64,000 nt of DNA from Noviluteimonas sp052115395 (GCA_052115395.1 JBFRGO010000003.1), one strand, 5' to 3'. Shown: positions 1 through 8,067, counted from the first letter of the stretch. A program made the numbers and translations. The notes: a model not told the origin generated them from the letters alone.

Positions 1-2
1 GG

Positions 3-1988
3 CCGATCACCGAATTCGATTGCGCGGACGAACATGCGCTGTACGCAGGCGTGTCGGCCGTGGATTGGGAAACGCACCTCGGCCCGGGGCACACGCTCGC
101 CGTCGATGCGCACGTCTCGGGCGAAGCGCTGACGCATGCACGCTACGCAGCGCAACGCGTGAAGGATGGCGTCGTCGACGTGCTGCGCCAGAAGACCGGC
201 GCGCGGCCCGATGTCGACATCGAATCGCCGGACGTGCGCTTGAACCTCGTCGTGCGCAAAAACCGCGCGATCCTCTCGATCGACCTCGGCGGCGGCCCGC
301 TGCATCGCCGCGGCTGGCGCAGCGCGCAAGGCGAAGCGCCGCTGAAGGAAAACCTCGCGGCCGCGGTGTTGATGCGCGGCCAATGGCCGACGCTGTATCG
401 CGAAGGCGCATCGCTGCTCGATCCGATGTGCGGCAGCGGCACGTTGTTGATCGAAGGCGCATTGATGGCCGGCGATGTTGCGCCGGGCTTGCAGCGTCAC
501 GGTGCGGCGTTGCCGACGCGTTGGCGCGGGTTTGACAACTCGGCATGGCAATCGCTGGTCGACGATGCAATGCGCCGGCGCGATGCCGGTCTGCTTGCCT
601 TGCGCCCCGCCTTTTTCGGCAGCGATGCCGATGCGCGCATCCTCGAAGCCTCGCGCGGCAACGCGCAGGCCGCCGGCGTCGGCCATGTGCTCGACCTGCG
701 CCCGACGCCCGTCGAATCGCTCACGCGCGCAACCGACTTCGGCCCGCGCGGCCTCGTGGTTTGCAACCCGCCCTACGACGCGCGCCTGGCCGCCGATCCG
801 GCGCTGTATCGCGCACTCGGCGACGCATTGCGCCGCAACGCGCCGGAGTGGCGCGCCAGCCTGCTGTGCGGCGACGACGATCTCGCACGCGCCACCGGCC
901 TGCGCGCGAACAAGCGCTATCAACTGTTCAACGGCGCGATCGAATGCACGCTGATCGTGTGCGACCCGATCGCACCGCCGCAGCGTTCGGTCGACGCACC
1001 CGCGCCGGTGTTGTCGGAAGGCGCGCAGATGGTCGCCAACCGCCTGCGCAAGAACCTGAAGAAACTGAAGGCCTGGCGCGAGCGCGAAGGCGTCGACAAC
1101 TTCCGCGCCTACGATGCGGACCTGCCCGAATACGCCGCCGCGATCGACGTCTACACCGACGCCGACTCGCGCGAACAATGGCTGCACGTGCAGGAATACG
1201 CGGCGCCCGCGGAGATCCCCGAAGAGACCACGCGCAAGCGCCTCAACGCCTTGCTCGCCGCCACGCGCGAGGTCTTCGGCATTCCGAAGGAACGCATCGC
1301 GCTGAAGACGCGCAGCGTCGGCAAGGGCGGCAGCAAGTACGGGCGCTTCGACCGCCGCGGTGAATATCTCGTCGTGCGCGAAGGCGACGCGCGCCTGCGC
1401 GTGAACCTGTTCGATTACCTCGACACCGGCGTGTTCCTCGACCATCGCCCGCTGCGCCTGCGCATCGCGGAAGAGGCACGCAACAAACGTTTCCTCAACC
1501 TGTTCTGTTACACCGGCGCTGCGACCGTGCAGGCCGCGCGCGGCGGGGCATCGAGCACCACCAGCGTCGACCTCAGCGGCACCTACCTGCAATGGTTGAC
1601 CGACAACCTCGCCGAGAACGGCATCGGCGGCGGCCGTCACCGCCTCGTACAGGCCGACGCGATCCAATGGCTCCTCGCCGACCGCGGGGACTACGACCTG
1701 ATTTTCTGCGATCCACCGACGTTCTCGAATTCCGCGCGGGCCAACGACTTCGACGTACAACGCGAACACGTGCGCCTGCTGCGCGCCGCACTCATGCGCC
1801 TGGCGCAGGGCGGCTCGCTGTACTTCTCGAACAACTTCCGCCGCTTCAAGCTCGACGAAGCGGCCTTGTCCGACATCGCCTCGATCGAAGACGTCACCGC
1901 CTCGACGATCCCGCCGGATTTCGCACGCGACGCCCGCATCCACCGTTGCTGGCGCTTGCGGCGCCTGGGCATGGACGCGCGCGGATGA
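3..1988 (+). CDS. rlmL: 23S rRNA methyltransferase RlmKL, 5' end outside window
   Basis: Bifunctional enzyme that methylates two guanines of 23S rRNA, m2G2445 (N-terminal RlmL half) and m7G2069 (C-terminal RlmK half). The reading frame is open from base 3, so the start and the THUMP N-terminus are missing; the visible part opens with the end of THUMP (LYAGVSAVDW). The first methyltransferase module shows LDPMCGSGTLLIEGA and the catalytic-type VCNPPYDARL. The second shows FLNLFCYTGAATVQAA and FCDPPTFSNS. Both modules look intact. The stop overlaps the start of the next methyltransferase gene by ATGA, so the two are probably co-translated. An ATG or GTG inside the fragment is not the true start, because the homology continues upstream of it. 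Confidence 0.95.
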   Translation, partial: PITEFDCADEHALYAGVSAVDWETHLGPGHTLAVDAHVSGEALTHARYAAQRVKDGVVDVLRQKTGARPDVDIESPDVRLNLVVRKNRAILSIDLGGGPLHRRGWRSAQGEAPLKENLAAAVLMRGQWPTLYREGASLLDPMCGSGTLLIEGALMAGDVAPGLQRHGAALPTRWRGFDNSAWQSLVDDAMRRRDAGLLALRPAFFGSDADARILEASRGNAQAAGVGHVLDLRPTPVESLTRATDFGPRGLVVCNPPYDARLAADPALYRALGDALRRNAPEWRASLLCGDDDLARATGLRANKRYQLFNGAIECTLIVCDPIAPPQRSVDAPAPVLSEGAQMVANRLRKNLKKLKAWREREGVDNFRAYDADLPEYAAAIDVYTDADSREQWLHVQEYAAPAEIPEETTRKRLNALLAATREVFGIPKERIALKTRSVGKGGSKYGRFDRRGEYLVVREGDARLRVNLFDYLDTGVFLDHRPLRLRIAEEARNKRFLNLFCYTGAATVQAARGGASSTTSVDLSGTYLQWLTDNLAENGIGGGRHRLVQADAIQWLLADRGDYDLIFCDPPTFSNSARANDFDVQREHVRLLRAALMRLAQGGSLYFSNNFRRFKLDEAALSDIASIEDVTASTIPPDFARDARIHRCWRLRRLGMDARG

Positions 1989-2566
1989 ACGTGCGCGCCG
2001 GCTGGTGGGCGCTGTTCGGACAGTGGTTGCGCAATCCGCTGCAGACCGCGTCGATCGCGCCCTCGAGCCGCGATCTCGCGCAGGCGATGGTCGATGAATT
2101 GCCGCACGACACACACCGCGTCATCGAACTTGGCGGCGGCACCGGATCGGTCACGCGCGCGTTGATGGCGCATGGATTGCGTGGCAATGATCTACTGGTG
2201 ATCGAACTCAGCGAATCGCTGCATGCGCATTTGCGCAAACGATTCCCGGCGGTGCGCGTCGCATTGGGCGATGCGAGCGACCTGCCCGAGATCGCCGCGC
2301 ACTGTGGATTCCTCGCAGGCGGCCTGGCAGATGCGATCGTGTCGAGCCTGGGCCTGCTCGCGATGCCGGAGGACCTGCAGCAACGCATCCTGGCCGCATC
2401 CTTCGCGTGCCTGCGCCCGGGCGGGCGCTTCATCCAGTTCACCTACGGCCCGCAGGCTCCGGTGTCCGAATCGGTGCAGCAGGCCTTGCGCCTGAAGGTG
2501 CGGCGCGGGGGCTTCGTGCTGCGTAACGTGCCGCCGGCGACCGTGTATGTGTATGAGCGGCGCTGA
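1985..2566 (+). CDS. class I SAM-dependent methyltransferase, phospholipid N-methyltransferase-like
   Basis: Small (193 aa) Rossmann methyltransferase. Motif I is visible as VIELGGGTGSVTRAL near residues 40-54, followed by an acidic motif after the second strand (VIELSESLH) and a CLRPGGRFIQF post-motif near residue 145. The N-terminus (LRNPLQTASIAPSSRDLA) matches the family annotated as phospholipid N-methyltransferase (PmtA-like), which would methylate phosphatidylethanolamine; the substrate is inferred from family only. The start was chosen because its ATG overlaps the rlmL stop (ATGA), which implies translational coupling. An rRNA or other small-molecule substrate cannot be excluded. Confidence 0.75.
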   Translation: MNVRAGWWALFGQWLRNPLQTASIAPSSRDLAQAMVDELPHDTHRVIELGGGTGSVTRALMAHGLRGNDLLVIELSESLHAHLRKRFPAVRVALGDASDLPEIAAHCGFLAGGLADAIVSSLGLLAMPEDLQQRILAASFACLRPGGRFIQFTYGPQAPVSESVQQALRLKVRRGGFVLRNVPPATVYVYERR

Positions 2567-2589
2567 AGACATCAGGGCACAATCCGTCC

Positions 2590-3015
2590 ATGACCAAGCT
2601 GATCGTCGCCATGGCAATCGTGTTGCTCGCGGCAAGTTGCGTGCAGACCCCGCAAGCGCCGAATTCCGCGGGGCCCTTCGTTGGGCTGGACCTCCCGAAG
2701 CTGCCAGAGGGTGACCGCAGGATCATCACCGAGGCATCCGAGGACTTCCGCGCCGTCGTGGAGGGAAAAAAGCCGGTCCACGCGGTCTTCGACAAAGATG
2801 CGCCGCTCCCTGCCGATGGCGGTACGACGTTTTACCAGGGGAAGGGCTATCGGCTGACGATCCTGATCAGCCTGTCCGACTTCGGCGAGGTTCACGGCAC
2901 GGCCTACGGACCTGTCGTGGAGTTCGAACGGGCGTTCGCTCCCGGAAATACGTCGGAGATCTCGGATATCCGGGTGTATTCACCGGAGGCGTTTGGCAAA
3001 CTCATGAGGGACTAG
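2590..3015 (+). CDS. hypothetical lipoprotein
   Basis: A 141-aa protein with a short basic N-terminus, a hydrophobic stretch (LIVAMAIVLLAASC) and a lipobox LAASC, so Cys17 is the likely lipidated residue and the product should sit in the cell envelope. The mature part is hydrophilic, with no motif I recognise and no further membrane segment. It lies 23 nt after the methyltransferase gene and 26 nt before another small membrane-protein gene, all on one strand, so the group may be transcribed together. Function unknown. Confidence 0.7.
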   Translation: MTKLIVAMAIVLLAASCVQTPQAPNSAGPFVGLDLPKLPEGDRRIITEASEDFRAVVEGKKPVHAVFDKDAPLPADGGTTFYQGKGYRLTILISLSDFGEVHGTAYGPVVEFERAFAPGNTSEISDIRVYSPEAFGKLMRD

Positions 3016-3041
3016 GACAGTCGGTGCCGGGGGCAGGAGCG

Positions 3042-3344
3042 ATGGAGCAAGATCCATTCGCAAGGATCGCACTCTCGATTCCAAGCCTGCTCGTGGGCTT
3101 GGGCATCGCCGGTTTCGCGATTTACTCGAACTATCTGGTTTTGTTCGCGCGCCCGCCAGGATGCGAGATGTTGTGCCCCCTCCTGGGATTACCGCCAACA
3201 GCGACGACCGTGGTTTGGTCGATGTGGTGCCTGGCATGGTGCGTTCCCGCATGGCGGACGCTCGATCGGCGTCGACGCGTGCTGGCCATCGCGTGCCTGG
3301 TCGCATCGTTGGCCAGTTTCGTCATGCTCTATATCGCCTTTTGA
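3042..3344 (+). CDS. hypothetical small membrane protein
   Basis: A 100-aa protein with three probable membrane segments: SLLVGLGIAGFAIYSNYLVLF, a middle one around TTVVWSMWCLAWCV, and the C-terminal VLAIACLVASLASFVMLYI. Basic residues (RTLDRRRR) between the second and third segments would lie in the cytoplasm. The ATG is preferred over an upstream in-frame GTG at 3024 because a GGCAGGAG ribosome site lies just before it. No family recognised. Confidence 0.6.
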   Translation: MEQDPFARIALSIPSLLVGLGIAGFAIYSNYLVLFARPPGCEMLCPLLGLPPTATTVVWSMWCLAWCVPAWRTLDRRRRVLAIACLVASLASFVMLYIAF

Positions 3345-3366
3345 GCGCTTGCAGATACCGAATGCA

Positions 3367-3657
3367 ATGACGAGTCCTCGAAAAATCGTTCTGCACTCGA
3401 CTCTGGGCTATCGGCCCGAACTCAACACGTTGATCGCGAGTTGGATTCGGGAAGGGGTCAAGTATGTCGGGGTCGTGGGTGTTGAGGCCGCGCGGATCGA
3501 AGATGCAATCGATGATCTGTGCATCGGTGACGGCGCAACTCCATATTTCATGTTGACGGCCTCCCACGGTGCGGACGAAACGCTCGACGACGCGGTCTTC
3601 CTTGCGGAGCGACTGTCGGAGGAACTGGGCGGGCCTGTCACCGTCGTCGAGTTCTGA
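3367..3657 (+). CDS. hypothetical protein
   Basis: A 96-aa soluble protein, acidic towards its C-terminus (EELGGPVTVVEF). The pattern YVGVVGVEAARIEDAIDDL, followed by a helix-rich C-terminal half, suggests a small alpha/beta fold. I do not recognise the family with certainty. The ATG giving MTSPRKIVLH is favoured over an in-frame TTG at 3349. It is the last gene of a run of three small plus-strand genes and converges with the membrane-protein gene that follows on the other strand. Confidence 0.55.
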   Translation: MTSPRKIVLHSTLGYRPELNTLIASWIREGVKYVGVVGVEAARIEDAIDDLCIGDGATPYFMLTASHGADETLDDAVFLAERLSEELGGPVTVVEF

Positions 3658-3687
3658 GCGCTGTCGCCAAGGGCGCGGTTGGAGTTC

Positions 3688-4131
3688 CTAAGCCCGGATC
3701 TGACTCGCCTTGCGCCAAGCCGCCAACCCCCAGTAACCGACGCCGGTAAACACGGCACACCCCGCTTGTACGTATTGTCCGATCGACCAACCGGCGTCGC
3801 GGCCGGTCAGCACGATGAAGATGGGGAACGCCACCAGGTACACCGCGAAAAGCCGGAAGAACCAGGGTGGAAGGAGTCCGCCATGGTCGGGTCGATTGAA
3901 GATCAAGCGCAGGGCGAGGGAGAGCACCCAGAGGCTGACCAACGCCAGCACCGTGCCGCCGAACCTGCCCAGGCCGGCGCCGTCTGGCTGGGGATCGAGG
4001 TACAGGGGGATGGACGAGACGACCAGGCAACACAGCGCGACGAATGCAACGAACAAACCGGCGAGGACGCGAATCGGCCACGGCCACGGGCGAGGCGGGA
4101 GGTATTCTTCCGACGGCAAGTCATCTTGCAT
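3688..4131 (-). CDS. hypothetical four-helix membrane protein
   Basis: A 147-aa protein with an acidic, proline-rich N-terminus (MQDDLPSEEYLPPRPWPWP) and four likely membrane segments around VLAGLFVAFVALCCLVVSSI, FGGTVLALVSLWVLSLALRL, FFRLFAVYLVAFPIFIVLTG and YVQAGCAVFTGVGYWGLAAW. The internal ATG was chosen over one about 100 nt upstream because the longer version adds only low-complexity, Arg/Pro/Ser-rich sequence. It is transcribed divergently from the downstream pirin gene. No functional motif seen. Confidence 0.6.
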   Translation of the reverse strand: MQDDLPSEEYLPPRPWPWPIRVLAGLFVAFVALCCLVVSSIPLYLDPQPDGAGLGRFGGTVLALVSLWVLSLALRLIFNRPDHGGLLPPWFFRLFAVYLVAFPIFIVLTGRDAGWSIGQYVQAGCAVFTGVGYWGLAAWRKASQIRA

Positions 4132-4247
4132 GGCTGAAGAGCTTACCCGGCGGCTGGCGGGCGTCCAAACCCTGCGTTCCACGCACGGCACTGGTTTCGC
4201 CTTCGCCCCACCGCCATCGTTCCGGCTTCGCAACGAAGGAGGTCTCC

Positions 4248-5105
4248 ATGTCCACCACGACCCAGTCCGCCGCCCGCGTCGCCCGCAAGCTGCGCGGCCG
4301 CCCGACGTCCGACGGCGCCGGCGTGAAGCTCACGCGCGTCATCGGCACGCCCGAGCTCGACATGCTCGACCCGTTCCTGATGCTCGATGAATTCGGCACC
4401 GACAAGGCCGAGGATTACCTCGCCGGGTTCCCCGACCACCCGCATCGTGGGTTCGAAACGGTGACCTACATGCTCGACGGCCGCATGCGCCACCGCGACA
4501 ACCACGGCAACGAAGGGTTGCTCGTGCCGGGCAGCGTGCAGTGGATGACCGCCGGCCGCGGCCTGGTGCACAGCGAAATGCCCGAGCAGCAGGAAGGCCG
4601 CATGCGCGGTTTCCAGTTGTGGGTCAACCTGCCCAAGGCCAACAAGATGGACGCGCCGCAGTACCAGGAGTTCGCGCCCGATCGCATTCCCGTGGCGCAT
4701 CCCGCGCCGGGGGTGTCGGTGAAAGTGATCGCCGGCAGTGTCGGTGAGGTGCGCGGTCCGATCGTGCAGCCGGCGACCTCGCCCGTTTACCTCGACATCG
4801 AACTCGCGCCGTCGACGAGCTGGTCGTATGCCTTGCCCGAAGGCCACAACGCATTCGCGTATGTGTTCGAAGGCGATGCGACGATCGGCGAAGGCGAAGA
4901 CGCGCGTGCGCTGGACAAGCAGGAACTCGCGGTGCTCGGCGGCGGCGATACGCTGATTGCATCCTCGGGTGCGCAGGGCGCGCGTTTCATCGTCGTCGCA
5001 GGCCGCCCGCTGCGCGAGCCGGTCGCACGCTACGGCCCGTTCGTGATGAACACGAAGGAAGAGATCATGCAGGCCTTCGCGGACTTCCAGGGCGGCCAGT
5101 TCTGA
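4248..5105 (+). CDS. pirin family protein (first copy)
   Basis: A 285-aa bicupin of the pirin family. The N-terminal cupin carries the iron-site pattern DHPHRGFETVTYMLDG and, about 45 residues on, GLVHSEMPEQQ, which together supply the usual three His and one Glu ligands. The C-terminal cupin is recognisable around FAYVFEGDATIGEG. Pirins are metal-containing proteins; some members have quercetinase activity and others act as redox-sensing cofactors, so the actual role here is open. A strong AAGGAGG ribosome site precedes the ATG. A second pirin and a lipoprotein follow on the same strand. Confidence 0.9.
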   Translation: MSTTTQSAARVARKLRGRPTSDGAGVKLTRVIGTPELDMLDPFLMLDEFGTDKAEDYLAGFPDHPHRGFETVTYMLDGRMRHRDNHGNEGLLVPGSVQWMTAGRGLVHSEMPEQQEGRMRGFQLWVNLPKANKMDAPQYQEFAPDRIPVAHPAPGVSVKVIAGSVGEVRGPIVQPATSPVYLDIELAPSTSWSYALPEGHNAFAYVFEGDATIGEGEDARALDKQELAVLGGGDTLIASSGAQGARFIVVAGRPLREPVARYGPFVMNTKEEIMQAFADFQGGQF

Positions 5106-5168
5106 TGACGGCGACGTTCAGGAACCCGTCCTAGACTTGCCGTCACACCCCAGCAAACGGAGTTGCCG

Positions 5169-5576
5169 ATGCTTCGCACGACCCTCGCCGCGTTCCTCGC
5201 GGCCTGCGCCCTGACCGCCTGCGCCAGCAATGCATCCGATGGCGGCGGCACGACTTCGCAGGAGAGCACGATGCGTTCGATCACCGCCGGTGCTTCGGAA
5301 AAACTCGCGCCGAAGGAAACCGTCCGTTTGCCCGACGGCGCGACGTTGCAGTACGTGTCGGTGACGCAGGATTCGCGCTGCCCGCCGAACGCGCGCTGCA
5401 TCCGCGCCGGCGATGCCGACATCGAGTTCGTGTTCGCCAACGGCGCGCAGGCGACGGTGCAGGCGAACCTGCCCGAGGCGCCGTCGAAGAACATGGGCGC
5501 CTGGCGCCTGACGGTCGAAGCCCTCGAATTCAACGAAAAGCCGGCGGTCACGATCCGCGTGGATCCGGCCCAATAA
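5169..5576 (+). CDS. hypothetical lipoprotein with a Cys pair
   Basis: A 135-aa protein with signal MLRTTLAAFLAACALTAC. The lipobox LTAC places the lipidated Cys near residue 18, after which comes a Gly/Ser-rich linker. The mature domain holds a Cys pair in the pattern SRCPPNARCIRAGDA, common in small secreted beta-rich domains of unknown function and able to form a disulfide. It sits between two pirin genes, 63 nt after the first and 13 nt before the second. ATG at 5169 is chosen over an in-frame TTG six bases upstream. Confidence 0.7.
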   Translation: MLRTTLAAFLAACALTACASNASDGGGTTSQESTMRSITAGASEKLAPKETVRLPDGATLQYVSVTQDSRCPPNARCIRAGDADIEFVFANGAQATVQANLPEAPSKNMGAWRLTVEALEFNEKPAVTIRVDPAQ

Positions 5577-5589
5577 CAAAGGCAATGCA

Positions 5590-6450
5590 ATGACCACGAT
5601 CGTCGCTCCGCGTGTCCATGATCTCGGCGGTTTCCAGGTGCGCCGCGCCGTGCCTTCGATCCAGGCGCGCAGCGTGGGGCCGTTCGTGTTCGTCGATCAC
5701 ATGGGCCCGGCTCTGTTCGAGCCGGGCCGCGGCATCGATGTGCGGCCGCATCCGCACATCGGGCTGGCGACGGTGACCTTCCTGTGGGCGGGCACGATTT
5801 CGCATCGCGATACCTTGGGCAGCGTGCAGGACATTCGTCCGGGCGATGTCAACTGGATGACGGCGGGGCGCGGCATCGCGCATTCGGAGCGCACGCCCCC
5901 GGGCTTGCGCGAGGCGCCGCATCCGGTGCACGGGATGCAGACCTGGGTCGCGTTGCCGAAGTCGCACGAGGAAGTCGCGCCTGCGTTCTTCCATCACGCA
6001 GCCGATGCGTTGCCGATGATCACGCGGCCGGGTGTCACGTTGCGGGTGATCGCGGGGCGTGCGTTCGGCGAGGAGTCGCCGGTGGCGGTGTTCACCGATA
6101 CGTTCAACGTGGCGGTCGACATGGCGCCGGACGCGGAGTTCGAGGTCGATGCGCGTGCGGTGGAGCGTGCGTTGTATGTACTCGAAGGGAAGTTGCAGTT
6201 GGATGGTGCGGATATTCCCGAGCAGCATCTGGTGGTTCTGGATCGCGGGGTGAAGCATCGCGTGCGTGCGCTCGGCATCGTCAAGGCGATGTTGTTGGGC
6301 GGTGAGCCGTTGGATGCGCCTCGGCATATGTGGTGGAATTTTGTTTCTTCGTCGAAGGAGCGGATCGAGCAGGCCAAGCAGGATTGGCTCGAGGACAAGT
6401 TCGGGAAGATCGCTGGGGAGACGGAGTTCATTCCTTTGCCTGAGCGGTGA
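5590..6450 (+). CDS. pirin family protein (second copy)
   Basis: A 286-aa bicupin, clearly pirin-like but divergent from the first copy. The N-terminal cupin has RPHPHIGLATVTFLWAG and GIAHSERTPPG, which keep the metal ligands. The C-terminal cupin is seen at ALYVLEGKLQLDG. The last 100 codons use noticeably more G-ending codons (TTG, GGG, GTG) than the first half. The stop is followed about 40 nt later by a structured repeat (R1 copy A). Substrate and function are not deducible. Confidence 0.88.
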   Translation: MTTIVAPRVHDLGGFQVRRAVPSIQARSVGPFVFVDHMGPALFEPGRGIDVRPHPHIGLATVTFLWAGTISHRDTLGSVQDIRPGDVNWMTAGRGIAHSERTPPGLREAPHPVHGMQTWVALPKSHEEVAPAFFHHAADALPMITRPGVTLRVIAGRAFGEESPVAVFTDTFNVAVDMAPDAEFEVDARAVERALYVLEGKLQLDGADIPEQHLVVLDRGVKHRVRALGIVKAMLLGGEPLDAPRHMWWNFVSSSKERIEQAKQDWLEDKFGKIAGETEFIPLPER

Positions 6451-6493
6451 AGCGGGGTTCGTTGAATCTTGCATCGCGTTGGCGGGTTCGCCT

Positions 6494-6793
6494 CCACCAG
6501 AATTGCGCGGCGTGCCGTCGCATTGGAGGGCCTCATTGCTCCGCAAGAGCTCACGCTCCGCAATGAGGCCCTCCAACGCGACGACCACCGCGCACCAGGC
6601 GTCGGGTTGCGCGACAGCACTGTGGGGAACGGGGGCGTCGCGAATTCAGGCCTGCGCGCGTACAGCCAGCACACCAGACGGGCCGGCGCCTCGCCCGTCG
6701 AGGACATCACGACTTGCGTGGGTGCTGGTCCTCGCAAGCGCGATGTCCTCTCTCGGGCGTCGGCGCCTTCGCGGCGATCTGATTGAGAGCGGG
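6494..6793 (+). repeat. structured repeat R1, copy A (sense to the upstream pirin gene)
   Basis: About 300 nt that aligns with the reverse complement of 7083-7358. Order of parts: a conserved CCACCAGA-TTGCGC start; hairpin 1 (arms 6518-6538 and 6561-6581, 20 of 21 paired, loop ending ACGCTCCG); a conserved block with GCGACAGCACT (6611-6621), GTCGCG, and a 21-nt segment at 6661-6681 of which 19 bases match copy B; hairpin 2 (arms 6685-6708 and 6742-6767); and a conserved end GCGATCTGAT (6774-6783). Stem sequences differ from copy B while pairing is kept. No transposase is nearby. Confidence 0.8.
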
Positions 6794-6794
6794 G

Positions 6795-7043
6795 TTAGCG
6801 TGGTGCTGTCAGTTCGCGGCACGCTTCCAGGATTTGTGGGACGCACGATTCGGCTGTCATGCCGAGGCCTTCATGGCCGTGCTGCTCGTGGTCGAGGACC
6901 ATGAATTTATCCAGCTCCGGAGGAAGACCGAGCTTCTGGCCGATTCCTGCGATCAAGCCGCACCCCAAATTCGGCTCCATGACGCCGGCCAGGATTTGCC
7001 CGGCGATTCGAACTGCGTCTTCCATCGATTCGAAATTCTGCAC
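6795..7043 (-). CDS. hypothetical protein lying between the two R1 repeats
   Basis: An 82-aa ORF filling the gap between two inverted R1 copies. The protein looks coherent: it has a MEDAVRIAGQILAG helix, a central GCGLIAGIGQKLGLPPELDKF segment broken by a Leu/Pro turn, a His-rich LDHEQHGHEGLGM, and a closing helix with SCVPQILEACREL. The GTG start is preferred because AGAGG lies 7 nt before it; ATG at 7079 (94 aa) or 7025 (76 aa) are alternatives. I do not recognise the family. Its codon use is less GC-biased than the neighbours, which fits an acquired gene. It could be non-coding. Confidence 0.45.
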   Translation of the reverse strand: MQNFESMEDAVRIAGQILAGVMEPNLGCGLIAGIGQKLGLPPELDKFMVLDHEQHGHEGLGMTAESCVPQILEACRELTAPR

Positions 7044-7082
7044 GGCCCAGCCTCTGCGTAATGTTGAACATCCTCGCATTCC

Positions 7083-7358
7083 GCTTTCCGATCAGATCGC
7101 TGCGAGGAACGTCGCCTGCCAGAGGCGACCATGCGCGACGACGCGAGCGCCGAGGTGGGCGACGTTCCGTCCATCTGGTGTGCTGGCAGTAGGCGCGGAT
7201 CCATCAGCCGCGACGCACACACTCATCAAGTGCTGTCGCGAGACCATCAGCCGCGAGCGCAGCGGTGCGTCGTGTTGGATGTCCTTTTGCGGAGCGTTTG
7301 CTTTTCAGCGCAGTCAAAAGGACATCCAGCACGGCGTGCCGATGCGCAAATCTGGTGG
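7083..7358 (-). repeat. structured repeat R1, copy B (sense to nfi-like gene)
   Basis: Reverse-strand partner of copy A. It begins about 25 nt after the stop of the endonuclease V-like gene and runs in the same direction as that gene. Hairpin 1 has perfect 14-bp arms at 7276-7289 and 7315-7328; these arms share almost no sequence with those of copy A, yet the loop end ACGCTCCG and the flanks are conserved. Hairpin 2 has 11-bp arms at 7106-7116 and 7158-7168. The 21-nt conserved segment is at 7171-7191 and the conserved terminus at 7091-7100. Confidence 0.8.
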
Positions 7359-7383
7359 CGCAACAAAACACAAACCTACGCAA

Positions 7384-8067
7384 CTAAACGCGCATCCCCC
7401 GCGCGCCCAGATGCTGGGCCATCTGCACCGGCTCCGGCATCCGCTCCTCCGCGACAAACCGCTTCACCAGATCCGCAGCCGACGCCATCGCCACCCGATG
7501 CCCCGGCGAAACGATGATCGGCGACACCTCCGGCTTGCTGCGCAACACCCAACCGATCTGCTCACCGTGATCCCGCAACGGCGTATACGCCCCGCGCACC
7601 TGCTGCAGATCCGCCGCCGTGCCCAACAACAATTTGTTCCCGATCCCGATCGTCGGCAACCCCGACACCACGCCGAAATGCGACGCGATCCCGAACCGCT
7701 GCGGATGCGCGATCCCGTCCCCGTCGAACAACACCAGATCCGGCGCCTGCGGCAACATGTCGAGCACCCGCAACAACGCCGGCATCACCTGGAACGACAG
7801 GAACCCCGGCACGTACTTCGTCGACGCCGATACATGCGCCACCTGCGCATCGATCAGGTCCATCGACTCGGCGTCGATCAACACAGCGACCGCCCGCGTA
7901 CGCGTGCCCTCGTCCTCCATCGCCACCGCGAACCCCGCGACGGCGCGCAAGGGCGAGCGGAATCCGTCGCGCAACAACACGCGCCGCGCCATCATGTCCT
8001 GCAGGGCGCGCGCCTGGGCGACGCTGCCGTCCCAGGGGTCGAGGGGATTGTGTTCGAGATTGGTCAT
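7384..8067 (-). CDS. nfi: endonuclease V-like protein, catalytic residues replaced
   Basis: A 227-aa protein with the whole endonuclease V fold signature: YVPGFLSFQVMPALL (residues 85-99), PDLVLFDGDGIAHPQR (109-124), ASHFGV, GLPTIGIGNKLLLG, IIVSPGHRVAM and RMPEPVQMAQ. Active family members cut deaminated DNA or RNA one base 3' of inosine using a D-E-D metal site (Asp43, Glu89, Asp110 in the Thermotoga enzyme). Here the first Asp is Ala47 (AGFAVAME, against AGxDxxF in active enzymes) and the Glu of FRE is Val94. Asp115 is kept, and the Lys of the IGVAK motif is Asn144. The protein may bind but not cleave inosine-containing nucleic acid. The gene symbol is by homology only. Confidence 0.85.
   Translation of the reverse strand: MTNLEHNPLDPWDGSVAQARALQDMMARRVLLRDGFRSPLRAVAGFAVAMEDEGTRTRAVAVLIDAESMDLIDAQVAHVSASTKYVPGFLSFQVMPALLRVLDMLPQAPDLVLFDGDGIAHPQRFGIASHFGVVSGLPTIGIGNKLLLGTAADLQQVRGAYTPLRDHGEQIGWVLRSKPEVSPIIVSPGHRVAMASAADLVKRFVAEERMPEPVQMAQHLGARGMRV

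Noticed and set aside
6518..6581. Integron attC site
   Set aside because: The variable-stem, conserved-structure look suggested attC, but the required GTTRRRY and RYYYAAC core boxes are not present at the hairpin ends, and no integron integrase or cassette array is seen.
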